A stretch of DNA of 64,000 nt, from the NCBI RefSeq assembly GCF_014138045.1, contig NZ_JACGXA010000001.1, positions 3,829,001-3,893,000 on the forward strand. Reading direction: 5' to 3'. Positions 51,619 to 59,551 of this stretch are shown piece after piece; position 1 is the first letter of the stretch, and the number at the start of each line of letters is the position of its first letter. Both the position numbers and the translations under genes were made by a program. A model generated the notes under the pieces. It was not told the origin of the DNA and made no database searches. It worked only from the letters and a program-made list of their open reading frames with translations. Source of the stretch: Nocardioides ginsengisegetis (GTDB lineage Bacteria > Actinomycetota > Actinomycetes > Propionibacteriales > Nocardioidaceae).

Positions 51619-52614
51619 CTAGAAGAGGTGCCGCGACCAAAAGTCGTCCGAGCGCCAGTCCGCGGGGATCCCCATTGCGTGAAGTGGAACGTTCGGATGG
51701 TCCGTCAGTAGCTCGCTGAGGCGGACTGCCCACGAGCTATTCGGCGACAATGTGTCGAGAACCGCCTGGAGAGACACAAGAACGGGGTACAGCCGCTTTG
51801 CTCGCATCGGGCTATCTGCGATGACTTCTGGGCGATGCAGCCACGAGATCGCGGGCGAGGAAGGAAGCGCCGGGTAGACGCCCAGACCAGCATTCCAAAG
51901 CCGACCGTGGTGAGCACAGATGTTTCGAATGCGGACGTAGGAGCGCAACCACGACATCAGAAGCGGTTCGTTCAGCCCGAGCGACCTTGCGATGGCGGTA
52001 CGGTCAGATCGATCAGCCAGGTTAGAAATCAGACTTCGGAGCTGGCCGAGCGTCAACGACTCAACCATCAGCCATGATGGCGGCAGTTCCGGAGTCCCGT
52101 ACGTCGTCAGGTAGTGCTCAAGGGCGGAGCGATGAACGAGACCCTCGAGGTTCGATTCGGCATCACGGTCTAGTTGGTCGCTGCAACTCTTTCGGACAAT
52201 CTCGAGCAGCCCCGAGTGACGATCGCGTCGGCGGAAGTGAGCGGCATCCAGGAACCAATGCGGGCCACCCTTGTTCAGAGACATGTGATCCGTCAGCGCG
52301 CTTCGGATCCCAACCTCGACCCGTTCGAGCGCGTCCATCACCAGAAGTCGAAGCGCACGATCGAACACGTACAGGTCGAGGACATCGTCGAACGATGCGG
52401 TAGGCCGCACCTGGTGGTCGCCGCGCTCAGAGTGGAACGGAATTATGTAGGGCGAGAGTCGGTAATAGCCGATGTGGCGCAGGTAGCGCTCCGCCTTAGC
52501 GGCATCGGGGACCTGGAGCCCACGCTCCGCCATACGCTTGTTGAGTGCCTGATGACTCAGCGGCGGCTTGGAGTAGATCTTGGTACCCCGAGCGCGGGGC
52601 CGGTGATCGCGCAT
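51619..52614 (-). CDS. Abi_2-family (AbiD/AbiF-like) abortive-infection HEPN protein
   Basis: A 331-residue protein of the Abi_2 family. The N-terminal signature is KPPLSHQALNKRMAERGLQV, YLRHIGYYRLSPYIIPF and the central DLYVFDRALRLLVMDALERVEVGIRSALTDH (in parts). The HEPN RNase motif RxxxxH is RNICAH at about residue 233, preceding HGRLWN. Such proteins stop phage infection by RNA cleavage or translation arrest. A probable small RNA with its own terminator lies directly upstream. AGAG precedes ATG 52614. Codon use is less GC-biased than the surrounding chromosome. Confidence 0.92.
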   Translation of the reverse strand: MRDHRPRARGTKIYSKPPLSHQALNKRMAERGLQVPDAAKAERYLRHIGYYRLSPYIIPFHSERGDHQVRPTASFDDVLDLYVFDRALRLLVMDALERVEVGIRSALTDHMSLNKGGPHWFLDAAHFRRRDRHSGLLEIVRKSCSDQLDRDAESNLEGLVHRSALEHYLTTYGTPELPPSWLMVESLTLGQLRSLISNLADRSDRTAIARSLGLNEPLLMSWLRSYVRIRNICAHHGRLWNAGLGVYPALPSSPAISWLHRPEVIADSPMRAKRLYPVLVSLQAVLDTLSPNSSWAVRLSELLTDHPNVPLHAMGIPADWRSDDFWSRHLF

Positions 52615-52631
52615 GCAACTCTCTTAGGCAA

Positions 52632-52711
52632 TAAAAAATCCCCCAAGTGCGCATCGCGGAGAGGCGTGGGGGATGTAGTGGCGTGAACGTATCACGAGTG
52701 CTTGGCCTCGG
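52632..52711 (-). ncRNA. Candidate small RNA upstream of the Abi gene
   Basis: On the minus strand a GATAAT -10 (52718-52723) would start an RNA near 52711. It contains a CGTGA-TACGT-TCACG hairpin and then ATCCCCC...GGGGGAT followed by TTTTTTATTG, a true intrinsic terminator. Its end is only about 17 bases before the Abi start codon. No coding frame is seen. RNA-terminator-toxin order recalls type III toxin-antitoxin loci. Confidence 0.6.
52633..52674 (-). terminator. Intrinsic terminator between small RNA and Abi gene
   Basis: ATCCCCC (minus strand, 52668-52674) pairs with GGGGGAT (52638-52644), followed by six T residues. Such U-tracts are rare in this genome, so the signal is meaningful. 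Confidence 0.75.
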
Positions 52712-53060
52712 GTCCAGATTATCGCGATTGCCACACGCGGCGCGCCGAAACCGTTGGGAACCGCCGCGGGGTGCGCGCAGGGACCGGCGCCAGCCGCACG
52801 CCCGGAGCGCGGGGCCCCCGCGGCGCGGCCGGCGAAGCCGGCCGCCTTGACCAGATAGAGGTGAATTCGGCAAAACTTCACGCGCCGCCCATCACGCCCC
52901 TTGTTGGCGGCGGCAACACGGCACCGGTCCGGGTTCGAGTGGAACACGTGGCAGATCAGCGCGTCCGGCCGGCGACGAACTGTCAGACCTCAAGCCAGCC
53001 AAGATGACTCTGCCCTCGCGTCGTCCTGAGTACGTCGGCACCGACTGCTAAGACGGACTC
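52712..53060. other. Non-coding GC-rich stretch
   Basis: No gene is supported. It contains the small RNA promoter at the left edge and a perfect hairpin GCGGCCGGC-GAA-GCCGGCCGC at 52825-52845. The remainder is GC-rich without codon structure. Confidence 0.45.
52825..52845. repeat. Perfect 9-bp hairpin with 3-base loop
   Basis: GCGGCCGGC and GCCGGCCGC separated by GAA. A common palindrome type in high-GC intergenic DNA, perhaps a terminator for transcription from either side. Confidence 0.6.
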
Positions 53061-53953
53061 ATGAGCCAAGTCTGCGATCAGTGCGGCAACGACGCACCAA
53101 CGCTGGGTGGTGAGGGTCGCTTCTCCGTCCACGATATCGACGGCAACTCGGAGGAACTGTTCGGTCCGCGTATCGCGACTGAAGCCACGAGATGCCCCGG
53201 GTCACTACTTCATCCCGTGGAGGGCAGAGCACCGAGCTCCGTTCACACGACCTCTGGTGGGCTGCCCGGTCTCGGCAAGCGTCGCTGAGGGAGTGTGGCA
53301 AGAGTCAACACCTAGCCTGGCAGTGACACCATGGCGCATTCGCGGCGGAATGACGCAGGCCTGCGCCGCAGAAATGGAGGCACCATTCGGGTCCTTACGT
53401 GCTCCCGAACACCCCCCGTCGTGTTCAGACGCGGCTAGCCTCCGACCCTCGCTGACCCGTGGGGTCGACAGCGAGAGTCGTTGGCCTGGAACTGTCGCTG
53501 CTCGAACCAGCCAACGACTCTCGAGTTCGTTGAGCGGTGGCCGATCTACGATCACGAGATCGATCCGCGCGTCGCGGCACGCGCCTACACCGCCGCGACC
53601 CAAATGGCTCGCCGGGCATCGAGGCGATCTGCGCCGAGCATGGACAAGTGCAGGGCTCTCTTGCTGCGAAGCTCACGGCGTTGAAGAACGCCGGAGTCAT
53701 TGACGACCGGCTGCATGACTGGTCCGCCGTGGTCCGTGACTTCGGAAACTCGGGTGCCCACGATGTAGACGCGACCCTCAACTACGAAGACGCAGATGAC
53801 GCAATCGCCTTCTTTGAGGCCCTAGTGCACTACCTGTACACCTTCGAGATGCGCGGACGCCCCTCGATCCTCGATCTACGGGGTGTGCCCGCGCTCTGCG
53901 TCCATGGACGCAGCATGGCAGCGGCGCGCCTCATCGGCATGACAAGCAATTGA
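53061..53953 (+). pseudogene. Degraded gene(s), DUF4145-like C-terminal part
   Basis: The last segment (53600-53953) reads ICAEHGQVQGSLAAKLTALKNAGVIDD, HDWSAVVRDFGNSGAHDVDATL and ADDAIAFFEALVHYLYTF, typical of DUF4145. The preceding stretch fits only when the frame is shifted (PTTLEFVERWPIYDHEIDPRVAARAYTAAT from 53510), and a zinc-ribbon-like beginning CDQCGNDAP stands at 53061 in another context. At least one frameshift is needed, and the region 53190-53480 lacks a consistent frame. I read it as one or two decayed genes. DUF4145 often occurs in phage-defence proteins. Confidence 0.6.
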
Positions 53954-54007
53954 GGGCTCTGCAGCCGCCGCCGGTTGATCCCCCCCAATTCAGGCCATTC
54001 ACCGGGG

Positions 54008-55240
54008 TCAGGCGACGCCGCCACCACCGCTGACCCGCGCCGTGGCCATGAGGTTCTGCGTCACGGTGTACATGGCCTCGAGCTCAGCCGGGTTGGCCCC
54101 GATGCTCACTCCGGTGTTATTCGCGGCTACCCGAATGCGCCGCGCCGAGACGACGGAGTCTCGGGCCCGGTCGGAGAGGTGTCGAAGCCTCCAAGTTCGG
54201 GTGCCGATGGCGTCGAGCGCCTCCAGGTCCCGCAGGCGGGATCGAACGGCGTGCTGGCGGCGACCAGGACCGAGCATGCTGTCGAACCCGCGCGGGCAAC
54301 AGTTGGAGTCCAGGCAGCCCAGCTCGCCCTGGTGGACACCGGCGACCTCTGCGAGCGACCGCACCGAGGAGAGCCCTAGTGAGCGGCCGATCGAGTCCAC
54401 GTAGGCGCCAATGTAACGAGGGCCAGGGCTGGACGCCTGTGCGCGGGAGCTCTGCTTGCCACGCACGTCATACCGCTCACCGCTGCACATGCCGACCTCG
54501 TAGCCGTCCGCGCCCATCGTGACCGCCAAGAGGCCCGACTCGCCGGCGTGCCAAGCGAGGAACGGCCCCACGCTGGCGGCACGTCGCCAGATACGGGTCG
54601 CCGCGTGGAGGTTGGTCACATTCGGCCCAGTCGTCATCGACAACCCTAGTCCGACCGGGCCGGTCGCGATCCGATGTGCCGCACGCAGCACTCGCCCCAG
54701 CCCGAGCTGCCAGGCGGCGGGGTCGAGGGATACCGCGCGCTGGTCGACCGAGATGACTGGGAACAGGGCGAACATCAGGCCGAGGGAGGTCAGGTGGGAG
54801 GCCGTCTCCTTGTACAGCAGGCGCTGCACCTGCGCCGCGCTGCCGGCGAAGTCGGTCAGGTGGAGATAGGGGGGCATGATTCCGGTGGCGCCGTGGTCCA
54901 GTTGGAACTCGACGACGCTCTCGATGAGCTCGGCGCGGGCATCAGCGTCGAGCAGCGCACGCGGGTCGACAGGCGCGGAGGTGGCGTACGGGAGGTCGGC
55001 CCAGTTGTCGGTGGGGTCCTGCCGAGAAGTGAGGAACATGGTCTGCGGGTCGATCAGCAACTGCGTGCCTGCGGCGTAGGCGGCGCGCGTGAATCCGTCC
55101 TCATGCACGACGGCGGTGGCGTCAACCACGACGCGGCGGATGTAGCGCGAGTGTCGCGGCGGCAGCGCCGCGGGGTCGGTCAGCAGCTCGTTCAGCACGA
55201 CATGGTCGTTGTGACCCGCGCGCAGGACCAACTCGGTCAT
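54008..55240 (-). CDS. Unidentified protein divergent from toxin-antitoxin genes
   Basis: A 410-residue soluble protein with no family I can name. The repeating strand/helix pattern (LLIDPQTMFLTSRQDP, HGATGIMPPYLHLTDFAG, GLMFALFPVISVDQRAVSLDP, GPVGLGLSMTTGPNV, GPFLAWHAGESGLLAVTMGADGYEVGMCSGERYDV, in parts) suggests a TIM-barrel. A Cys cluster (GCLDSNCCPRGFDSM) near residue 300 could bind a metal. GGAGGTGAG precedes ATG 55240. A tRNA-guanine-transglycosylase-like fold is one possibility, unproved. It shares a 125-base divergent promoter region with the Xre/RES pair. Confidence 0.7.
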   Translation of the reverse strand: MTELVLRAGHNDHVVLNELLTDPAALPPRHSRYIRRVVVDATAVVHEDGFTRAAYAAGTQLLIDPQTMFLTSRQDPTDNWADLPYATSAPVDPRALLDADARAELIESVVEFQLDHGATGIMPPYLHLTDFAGSAAQVQRLLYKETASHLTSLGLMFALFPVISVDQRAVSLDPAAWQLGLGRVLRAAHRIATGPVGLGLSMTTGPNVTNLHAATRIWRRAASVGPFLAWHAGESGLLAVTMGADGYEVGMCSGERYDVRGKQSSRAQASSPGPRYIGAYVDSIGRSLGLSSVRSLAEVAGVHQGELGCLDSNCCPRGFDSMLGPGRRQHAVRSRLRDLEALDAIGTRTWRLRHLSDRARDSVVSARRIRVAANNTGVSIGANPAELEAMYTVTQNLMATARVSGGGGVA

Positions 55241-55274
55241 GCCCTCACCTCCGTAGTGGGCTATGCGAAGCCTA

Positions 55275-55290
55275 GCACGAAGTTTCGTGC
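55275..55290. promoter_or_regulatory. Palindromic operator of the toxin-antitoxin operon
   Basis: GCACGAA-GT-TTCGTGC is a perfect 7-bp inverted repeat upstream of the antitoxin and inside the shared divergent region. Antitoxins of this class autoregulate through such sites. It lies just upstream of the -35 box. Confidence 0.65.
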
Positions 55291-55298
55291 GAAGTCCG

Positions 55299-55327
55299 TT
55301 AGCAATCCGAACGAAGATGGCTATGAT
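55299..55327 (+). promoter_or_regulatory. Promoter of the toxin-antitoxin operon
   Basis: TTAGCA (55299-55304) and TATGAT (55322-55327) are separated by 17 bases. The antitoxin start codon is 38 bases beyond the -10 box. Confidence 0.6.
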
Positions 55328-55364
55328 GTCGTCATGGAACTCCGACCCGCCAAGGAGATGTGAC

Positions 55365-55739
55365 ATGCCCTCAAGCGCCCACGCGGAGCGCGCGAGGAGC
55401 TCCGACCCCCAAGTCGCCCGCCTGATCGCGAAGCTCAAGGAGCGCGGAAGTCTGAGTGCAGCCGAGATCGGCGAGATCGTCGGCGTCGGCACCCGGCAGG
55501 TCCAGAACTGGGCCACTGGCCACGGTGCCCCTGCCAACACCAAGCGCCTACGACAGCTTCTCGACCTGGCTTACGTCCTCGACCTCGTGTCCGAGGTCTT
55601 CGACGACGAAGGCGCCACAATGTGGCTCCACGCCCGCAACCGTCAGCTCGACGGCGAGAGACCCCTCGACCTCATCGCCCAGCACGAAACCGACCGTGTC
55701 ATCACGCTCCTGGACCGACTGGCCGACGGGAACTTCTGA
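55365..55739 (+). CDS. Xre/MbcA/ParS-type antitoxin
   Basis: A 124-residue antitoxin. The N-terminal helix-turn-helix is LSAAEIGEIVGVGTRQVQNWATG; the C-terminal toxin-binding domain (LDLAYVLDLVSEVFDDEGATMWLHARNRQLDGERPLDLI, in parts) is the Xre-MbcA-ParS module. AAGGAGATG precedes ATG 55365. The gene shares a base with the RES toxin start (TGATG). The palindrome upstream is its likely binding site. It protects against the NAD+-degrading partner. Confidence 0.9.
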   Translation: MPSSAHAERARSSDPQVARLIAKLKERGSLSAAEIGEIVGVGTRQVQNWATGHGAPANTKRLRQLLDLAYVLDLVSEVFDDEGATMWLHARNRQLDGERPLDLIAQHETDRVITLLDRLADGNF

Positions 55740-56347
55740 TGACGAGCGCCCGGGACCTGACACGAGCCATCGCCAGCCTGAACCCCGTCAGCGTTTCCGG
55801 GCGCTACTACCGAGTGACATCCGAGGCTCGACTCCACCGGGCCCTCGACGGCTCCCCGGCAGGCGGCCGCTGGGGGCCCGTCGGCGGGTTCCCCGTCATC
55901 TACCTCGGCGACAGCTACGAAGGCGTCGTCATCGAGACGCACCGTCACGTAGCCGACACCGCCGAGGACAAGGTCGCCCCGCCCAAGAAGCTGGGGCTCA
56001 TCACCGTCGATGTTGACGTCACCGACATCGTCGACCTCACCGCCGCCTCCGCCAGGTTCGCTGCTGGCCTGTCGGACCCGGCCATCGTCTACAGCGAGCC
56101 CCAGGACCCCGAGACCGGTGCCGCCTATCTCGCCTGCCAGCAGGTGGCACAGGCCGCGCACCAACTCGGCCGCCACGGCATTCTCGTGCCCTCTGCAAGC
56201 CATCGCGGCAACACCCTGGCCCTGTTCGCCGAGAACCTCACCGAGGCCGAGCGACCGACCCCGGTAGGGGGCGCAGCGGTCTGGGAGGCCATGCCGGCAG
56301 ACCCCAGGCGGCTCCGCATCGTGGAGCCGATGCGTTCTGACGACTGA
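55739..56347 (+). CDS. RES-domain toxin (NAD+-phosphorylase/MbcT-like)
   Basis: A 202-residue RES-family toxin. The named residues are visible: Arg in SGRYYRVTSEARLH, Glu in IYLGDSYEGVVIETHRHV and Ser in VPSASHRGNTLALFAEN. RES toxins such as MbcT destroy cytoplasmic NAD+. The ATG overlaps the antitoxin stop codon, and length fits the family. In mobile elements such pairs prevent loss or defend against phage. The core residues are intact, so the toxin should be active. Confidence 0.91.
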   Translation: MTSARDLTRAIASLNPVSVSGRYYRVTSEARLHRALDGSPAGGRWGPVGGFPVIYLGDSYEGVVIETHRHVADTAEDKVAPPKKLGLITVDVDVTDIVDLTAASARFAAGLSDPAIVYSEPQDPETGAAYLACQQVAQAAHQLGRHGILVPSASHRGNTLALFAENLTEAERPTPVGGAAVWEAMPADPRRLRIVEPMRSDD

Positions 56348-56498
56348 GCCCAAACCACGCTCTACCCCACCCAGCGGGGCCCCGGGAGTCGAAGGCGGCC
56401 GTAAGACGCGCCACGGCGTGATGGCGTCGAGACAGCCGTGTCGGTGCCGGCACCTATCGTTCTGTCAAACGAGAAGGACCACATCGAATCGAGGATCA

Positions 56499-56924
56499 AT
56501 GTCACGGAACACGTGGCCACGAGACCGCAGCACCTCTTCAGGTGGGGGACTCTCGACCTCGAGCGGAGGAGGGCTCTCAACCTCGCGCGGAGGTGGCGCG
56601 TCCACTTCCAGCGGAGGAGGAATGTCGACATCAAGCGGGGGAGGGATGTCCACCTCATCGGGCGGAGGTCTTTCCACCTCAGCTGGCGGGGGGTTGTCAA
56701 CATCCTCCGGAGGCGGCCTCTCAACGTCCAGCGGTGGAGGGCTCTCAACTTCCAGCGGTGGAGGACTCTCCACGTCTCCAGGTGGCGGCCTCTACACCGG
56801 CTCGTGCGCAAACCCGTACCGCAGTAACACGCCACCGATGCACGTGTTCATTCCTATCCTGCGCCAGCGGGGCCTTGGGCATATCGCGGACCTCCTGGCC
56901 CGAGCTCACCACCTCGATTTCTGA
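56499..56924 (+). CDS. Octapeptide-repeat protein with GGGLSTSS repeats
   Basis: A 141-residue protein. After the N-terminus SRNTWPRDR comes an uninterrupted run of 11 octapeptides (STSSGGGL and variants, residues 11-98), then YTGSCANPYRSNTPPMHVFIPILRQRGLGHIADLLARAH (in parts), a conserved-looking helical tail. GAGG precedes ATG 56499. The DNA repeats vary at third positions while the glycines and serines stay, which points to selection on the protein. Similar small Gly-rich repeat proteins with a PYRSN-type tail occur in actinobacteria; the function is unknown. Reverse-strand Pro-rich frames here are shadows. Confidence 0.75.
   Translation: MSRNTWPRDRSTSSGGGLSTSSGGGLSTSRGGGASTSSGGGMSTSSGGGMSTSSGGGLSTSAGGGLSTSSGGGLSTSSGGGLSTSSGGGLSTSPGGGLYTGSCANPYRSNTPPMHVFIPILRQRGLGHIADLLARAHHLDF
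56529..56792 (+). repeat. 24-bp tandem repeat, 11 units
   Basis: Eleven consecutive 24-base units encode STSSGGGL-type octapeptides. Units are imperfect at DNA level (AGC/TCC/TCG serine exchanges), so the array is old or selected. Confidence 0.8.
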
Positions 56925-57042
56925 TAGCCGGAGGCAGCTTCGCCAGCACAGAGACAAGGCCAACTCTGGCAAAGCTGAAGCGTCGAAATGACGCTGTCGT
57001 CCGGACGGTCATCTCGTCATTGCCGGAGCGGGCTCGTTAAGG

Positions 57043-57300
57043 TTAGACGCTCGAGTCGCTTTCCCATGGGACGCGCTTGGGCAAATCTGAACGCACCCAG
57101 TTCCAGGAAGTCTCGCTTCTCTCGGTTCGGAACTTCAGCAATTCAGGGTGTCGCTGCTCGTGGAGCATCCTGACCCACTCGCGGAGTTCGGGGCTCGCAG
57201 TGCGAAACGCTTTGGCCAAGGCCGTGATCAGCCCGATGACCACGAAGCCCAACACAGCGACCGCCCCCACGACGGGTGGTGCTCCGGATACGTCGATCAT
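57043..57300 (-). CDS. Small membrane protein, hypothetical
   Basis: An 85-residue protein with one N-terminal helix (VVGAVAVLGFVVIGLITALAKAF) and a basic amphipathic cytoplasmic tail (SPELREWVRMLHEQRHPELLKFRTER, in parts). The start ATG 57300 has GGAGGGAGGGGTC upstream, a strong ribosome site. No family is recognised. Together with the next small membrane gene it may form a two-gene unit on the minus strand. Confidence 0.65.
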   Translation of the reverse strand: MIDVSGAPPVVGAVAVLGFVVIGLITALAKAFRTASPELREWVRMLHEQRHPELLKFRTERSETSWNWVRSDLPKRVPWESDSSV

Positions 57301-57472
57301 GACCCCTCCCTCCGACCCCAGTGGTAGGCATCGCTAGTTCTACGCGCCAGCATCGAGAATGCAAGGGCAATACCGGAACGTATAAACGCCGATGGCCCTT
57401 GGATTGCCTTCAGGTCACGGGTCGTCACGACTTCGTCCGGGCGCTCGCCTGCTGCTCGGCGCGCCGCTTGGT

Positions 57473-57613
57473 TCAGTCGACGACGACGACGAGGCCACCG
57501 GCTTTCACGGCCAGAACGCTGGCGGTCAGCATCGCGGCGATGGCGTAGAGCACCCCCGCCGGCCCGCCCGGAACTTGGATCATGGTGTCCGCCCACTCCG
57601 TGACGGCACCCAT
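57473..57613 (-). CDS. Very small membrane protein, hypothetical
   Basis: A 46-residue protein (from ATG 57613) with one helix (AGVLYAIAAMLTASVLAVKAGGLVVVV). The frame is open for 19 further codons upstream. Nothing beyond the helix is recognisable. Evidence is limited to the hydrophobic pattern and start context. Confidence 0.4.
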   Translation of the reverse strand: MGAVTEWADTMIQVPGGPAGVLYAIAAMLTASVLAVKAGGLVVVVD

Positions 57614-58032
57614 CGGGTGGGCAGCCCAGGAACGAGGACGGGGGGCAATTGGGTGCGTTGAGATAACCAAGCAACGGATGACCTTTGAGACGCGCGGATG
57701 AAGGTGGCCCTCTTGAATCCCCAGCAGTCATCTGTCTCAAAGCGCCTGGTCCCCGATTTGTTATCACCTGCGACCGCGTATTTGGGCCATGGTCGCCGCA
57801 CTCTGGGTTGGGAACCCGCGTATATGCGTCTCCTAGGCGCAAGGCCTAGCAACGCGACCCAGAGCCTACAGCATCGTCCGCGTCAGAACCGATATCTCCT
57901 CGCGTTTCACATCCGGTCACAGCTACCCCGTCTTCACGAATGACAGTCCCGGATGCGGGCCCCAGGCAGCGGTAAGACGTGCGTGCAGAGCAAGATGGAA
58001 GCGCTCGTGGGCCTAGCGTTAGTCATCCCTCC
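57614..58032. other. Intergenic stretch without gene
   Basis: No gene is supported in 419 bases. Frames are short and lack the GC3 bias of real genes. The sequence is AT-richer near 57720-57900 (for example GATTTGTTATCACC) and may be decayed DNA. Confidence 0.45.
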
Positions 58033-58707
58033 TTATGCATCAACAGGAGGCGACAGGGCGGCAGTCGCGGTGGATAGACGGACGTGAAAGCTGCTCGGAT
58101 CGTCGAGGATTGACGAATCCCGGTTGACCGCCCGACGTTCCTGCGGATTCAGTTCTTTGGAAAACTGGACAAGTTCGCCTGTTGAATCCCGGAACTGGCC
58201 GATGACAATGTTGTCGAAGTGGTGCAGGCACTTTCTATCGCCTGCCGTGGACAGCACAGTTGAGACCGATGCCGCTAGTGCTGCAGTGGCGTCTGATCCT
58301 GGTTTGCGAAGGTAAGTGTCTGACAGCGCCATCGCTGTCGCTTCAGCAAAGAGTCGAGCCTTCTTCTTGGCACGGCGGATAGCCCACTCTCGAAAGACCG
58401 ATCCTTCTCGTTCGACGCCCTCAACCAAGATCTCGTATCCGGCTTCGGCCAGCATCCCGCGCACTGACTCCCAATGAGGGTCGAGTTCTCCTGGTCTTGC
58501 ATCGAAGACACGGCTATGGGCGATCGAGATCGCCTGCGCCCGAGCGGCTCCCAGCTCAATCTCTCTCTGGCGCTGCGCCGCCTGGCGCCTCGAGTCAGCT
58601 TGAAGTCTTGAAACTTGTCGCTCCAACTTGTCCCGCTCGCGGAACAAGGCCCGGACGTCGTCGAGCGACGCCCTACGCCACCACGTGCCCACGTTATCGT
58701 TTCCCAT
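58033..58707 (-). CDS. Hypothetical coiled-coil protein
   Basis: A 224-residue soluble protein. Residues 10-50 form a coiled coil (SLDDVRALFRERDKLERQVSRLQADSRRQAAQRQREIE, in parts). Then HSRVFDARPGELDPHWESVRGMLAEAGYEILVEGVERE and FREWAIRRAKKKARLFAEATAMALSDTYLRKPG (in parts) look like conserved helices. No family is recognised. The ATG 58707 lies in GAAACGATAACG context. The long open frame upstream to 59391 is antisense to the HD gene and rejected. Confidence 0.65.
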   Translation of the reverse strand: MGNDNVGTWWRRASLDDVRALFRERDKLERQVSRLQADSRRQAAQRQREIELGAARAQAISIAHSRVFDARPGELDPHWESVRGMLAEAGYEILVEGVEREGSVFREWAIRRAKKKARLFAEATAMALSDTYLRKPGSDATAALAASVSTVLSTAGDRKCLHHFDNIVIGQFRDSTGELVQFSKELNPQERRAVNRDSSILDDPSSFHVRLSTATAALSPPVDA

Positions 58708-59008
58708 GAAGCGCAGGCTAAATGAGTTCCTTAGGGTGAAGGTTTCCCGACGCGGGCCTACGAGAGCCGGGATCTTGTAGGGCCACCCGATGAGCTCCGG
58801 TGCCCCACGCGGTCCTTGCGCGCGGCTGGACACTGGAGGCGCGTGATAGTGGGCCGAATGCCTGGACCGGCCTTGCGCGACCTCGGCCGGGGAACGCTCG
58901 TCGCGTGGACTCGCCAGCGCGTCACTCGGGGTGCAGGAGAACGTCTGCCCGAAGCGCGTTGCCCGCTTGGAGGAGTCCGACGTTGATGACGCCGATAGAT
59001 TCGTCGTC
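58708..59008. other. Intergenic region between divergent genes
   Basis: No gene is supported in these 301 bases. Promoters for the coiled-coil gene (left) and the HD gene (right) should be here; TAGATT at 58996-59001 is too near the HD start unless it is leaderless. Confidence 0.4.
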
Positions 59009-59551
59009 ATGAGTTGGACCGCGACCGACTGCGAGTCTGTTGCTAGGGAGTTCGTCGAACCGCTCGGCGATCGTTGGAAGCACGTGCAGGGTGTTGCAGA
59101 GACTGCGGCAACTTGGTCGGGAGTCGGGGCCGAAGCTGGATTCATCGTGGGAAGTGCTTGGCTGCACGACATCGGGTATGCACCCGAACTGCACCAGACG
59201 GGGATGCACGCTATTGACGGCGCCCTGTTCCTCGACCTCGCTGGGGCTCCGCGCGAGATCGTGTCACTGGTCGCGTTCCACACCGGGGCCGAGTTTGAAG
59301 CTGAAGAGCGCGGGTTGATCGACAAGCTCATCCAGTTCGACCGGCCACGCCAGGAATGGATCGATGCGCTGATCCTGGCGGATCTGGTCACCGGCAGCGA
59401 CGGTGCGCGAGTGACGGTCGGTCAGCGGCTCGATTCCATCTTCGAGCGGTACGAGGCACAGCATCCAGTCCATCGTGCAGTGACCAGGTCGCGGGAGTAC
59501 CTCGAGACCTGCGCTGCACGGGCCGCAAAGCGGGTCGGCTACCCGACGTAG
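59009..59551 (+). CDS. HD-domain phosphohydrolase-like protein
   Basis: A 180-residue HD-superfamily protein. The metal-binding pattern is RWKHVQGVAETAATW (first His), GSAWLHDIGYAP (His-Asp) and the last Asp in IDALILADLVTGSDG. Members of this small group hydrolyse nucleotides or cyclic nucleotides; the substrate is not known. It overlaps the convergent NUDIX gene by 13 bases. In actinobacterial elements HD, NUDIX and XRE-DUF5919 genes occur together, as here. Confidence 0.85.
   Translation: MSWTATDCESVAREFVEPLGDRWKHVQGVAETAATWSGVGAEAGFIVGSAWLHDIGYAPELHQTGMHAIDGALFLDLAGAPREIVSLVAFHTGAEFEAEERGLIDKLIQFDRPRQEWIDALILADLVTGSDGARVTVGQRLDSIFERYEAQHPVHRAVTRSREYLETCAARAAKRVGYPT

Noticed and set aside
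56465..56773. Proline-rich ESPPPLEV repeat protein on the minus strand
   Set aside because: It is the complement of the octapeptide-repeat gene; the plus-strand version has a start site and a conserved-looking tail.
56499..56924. CRISPR array
   Set aside because: The 24-bp repeats are contiguous, without spacers, and encode protein; no cas gene is near.
58708..59391. Long N-terminal extension of the coiled-coil gene
   Set aside because: It runs antisense through the HD gene and has no family features.
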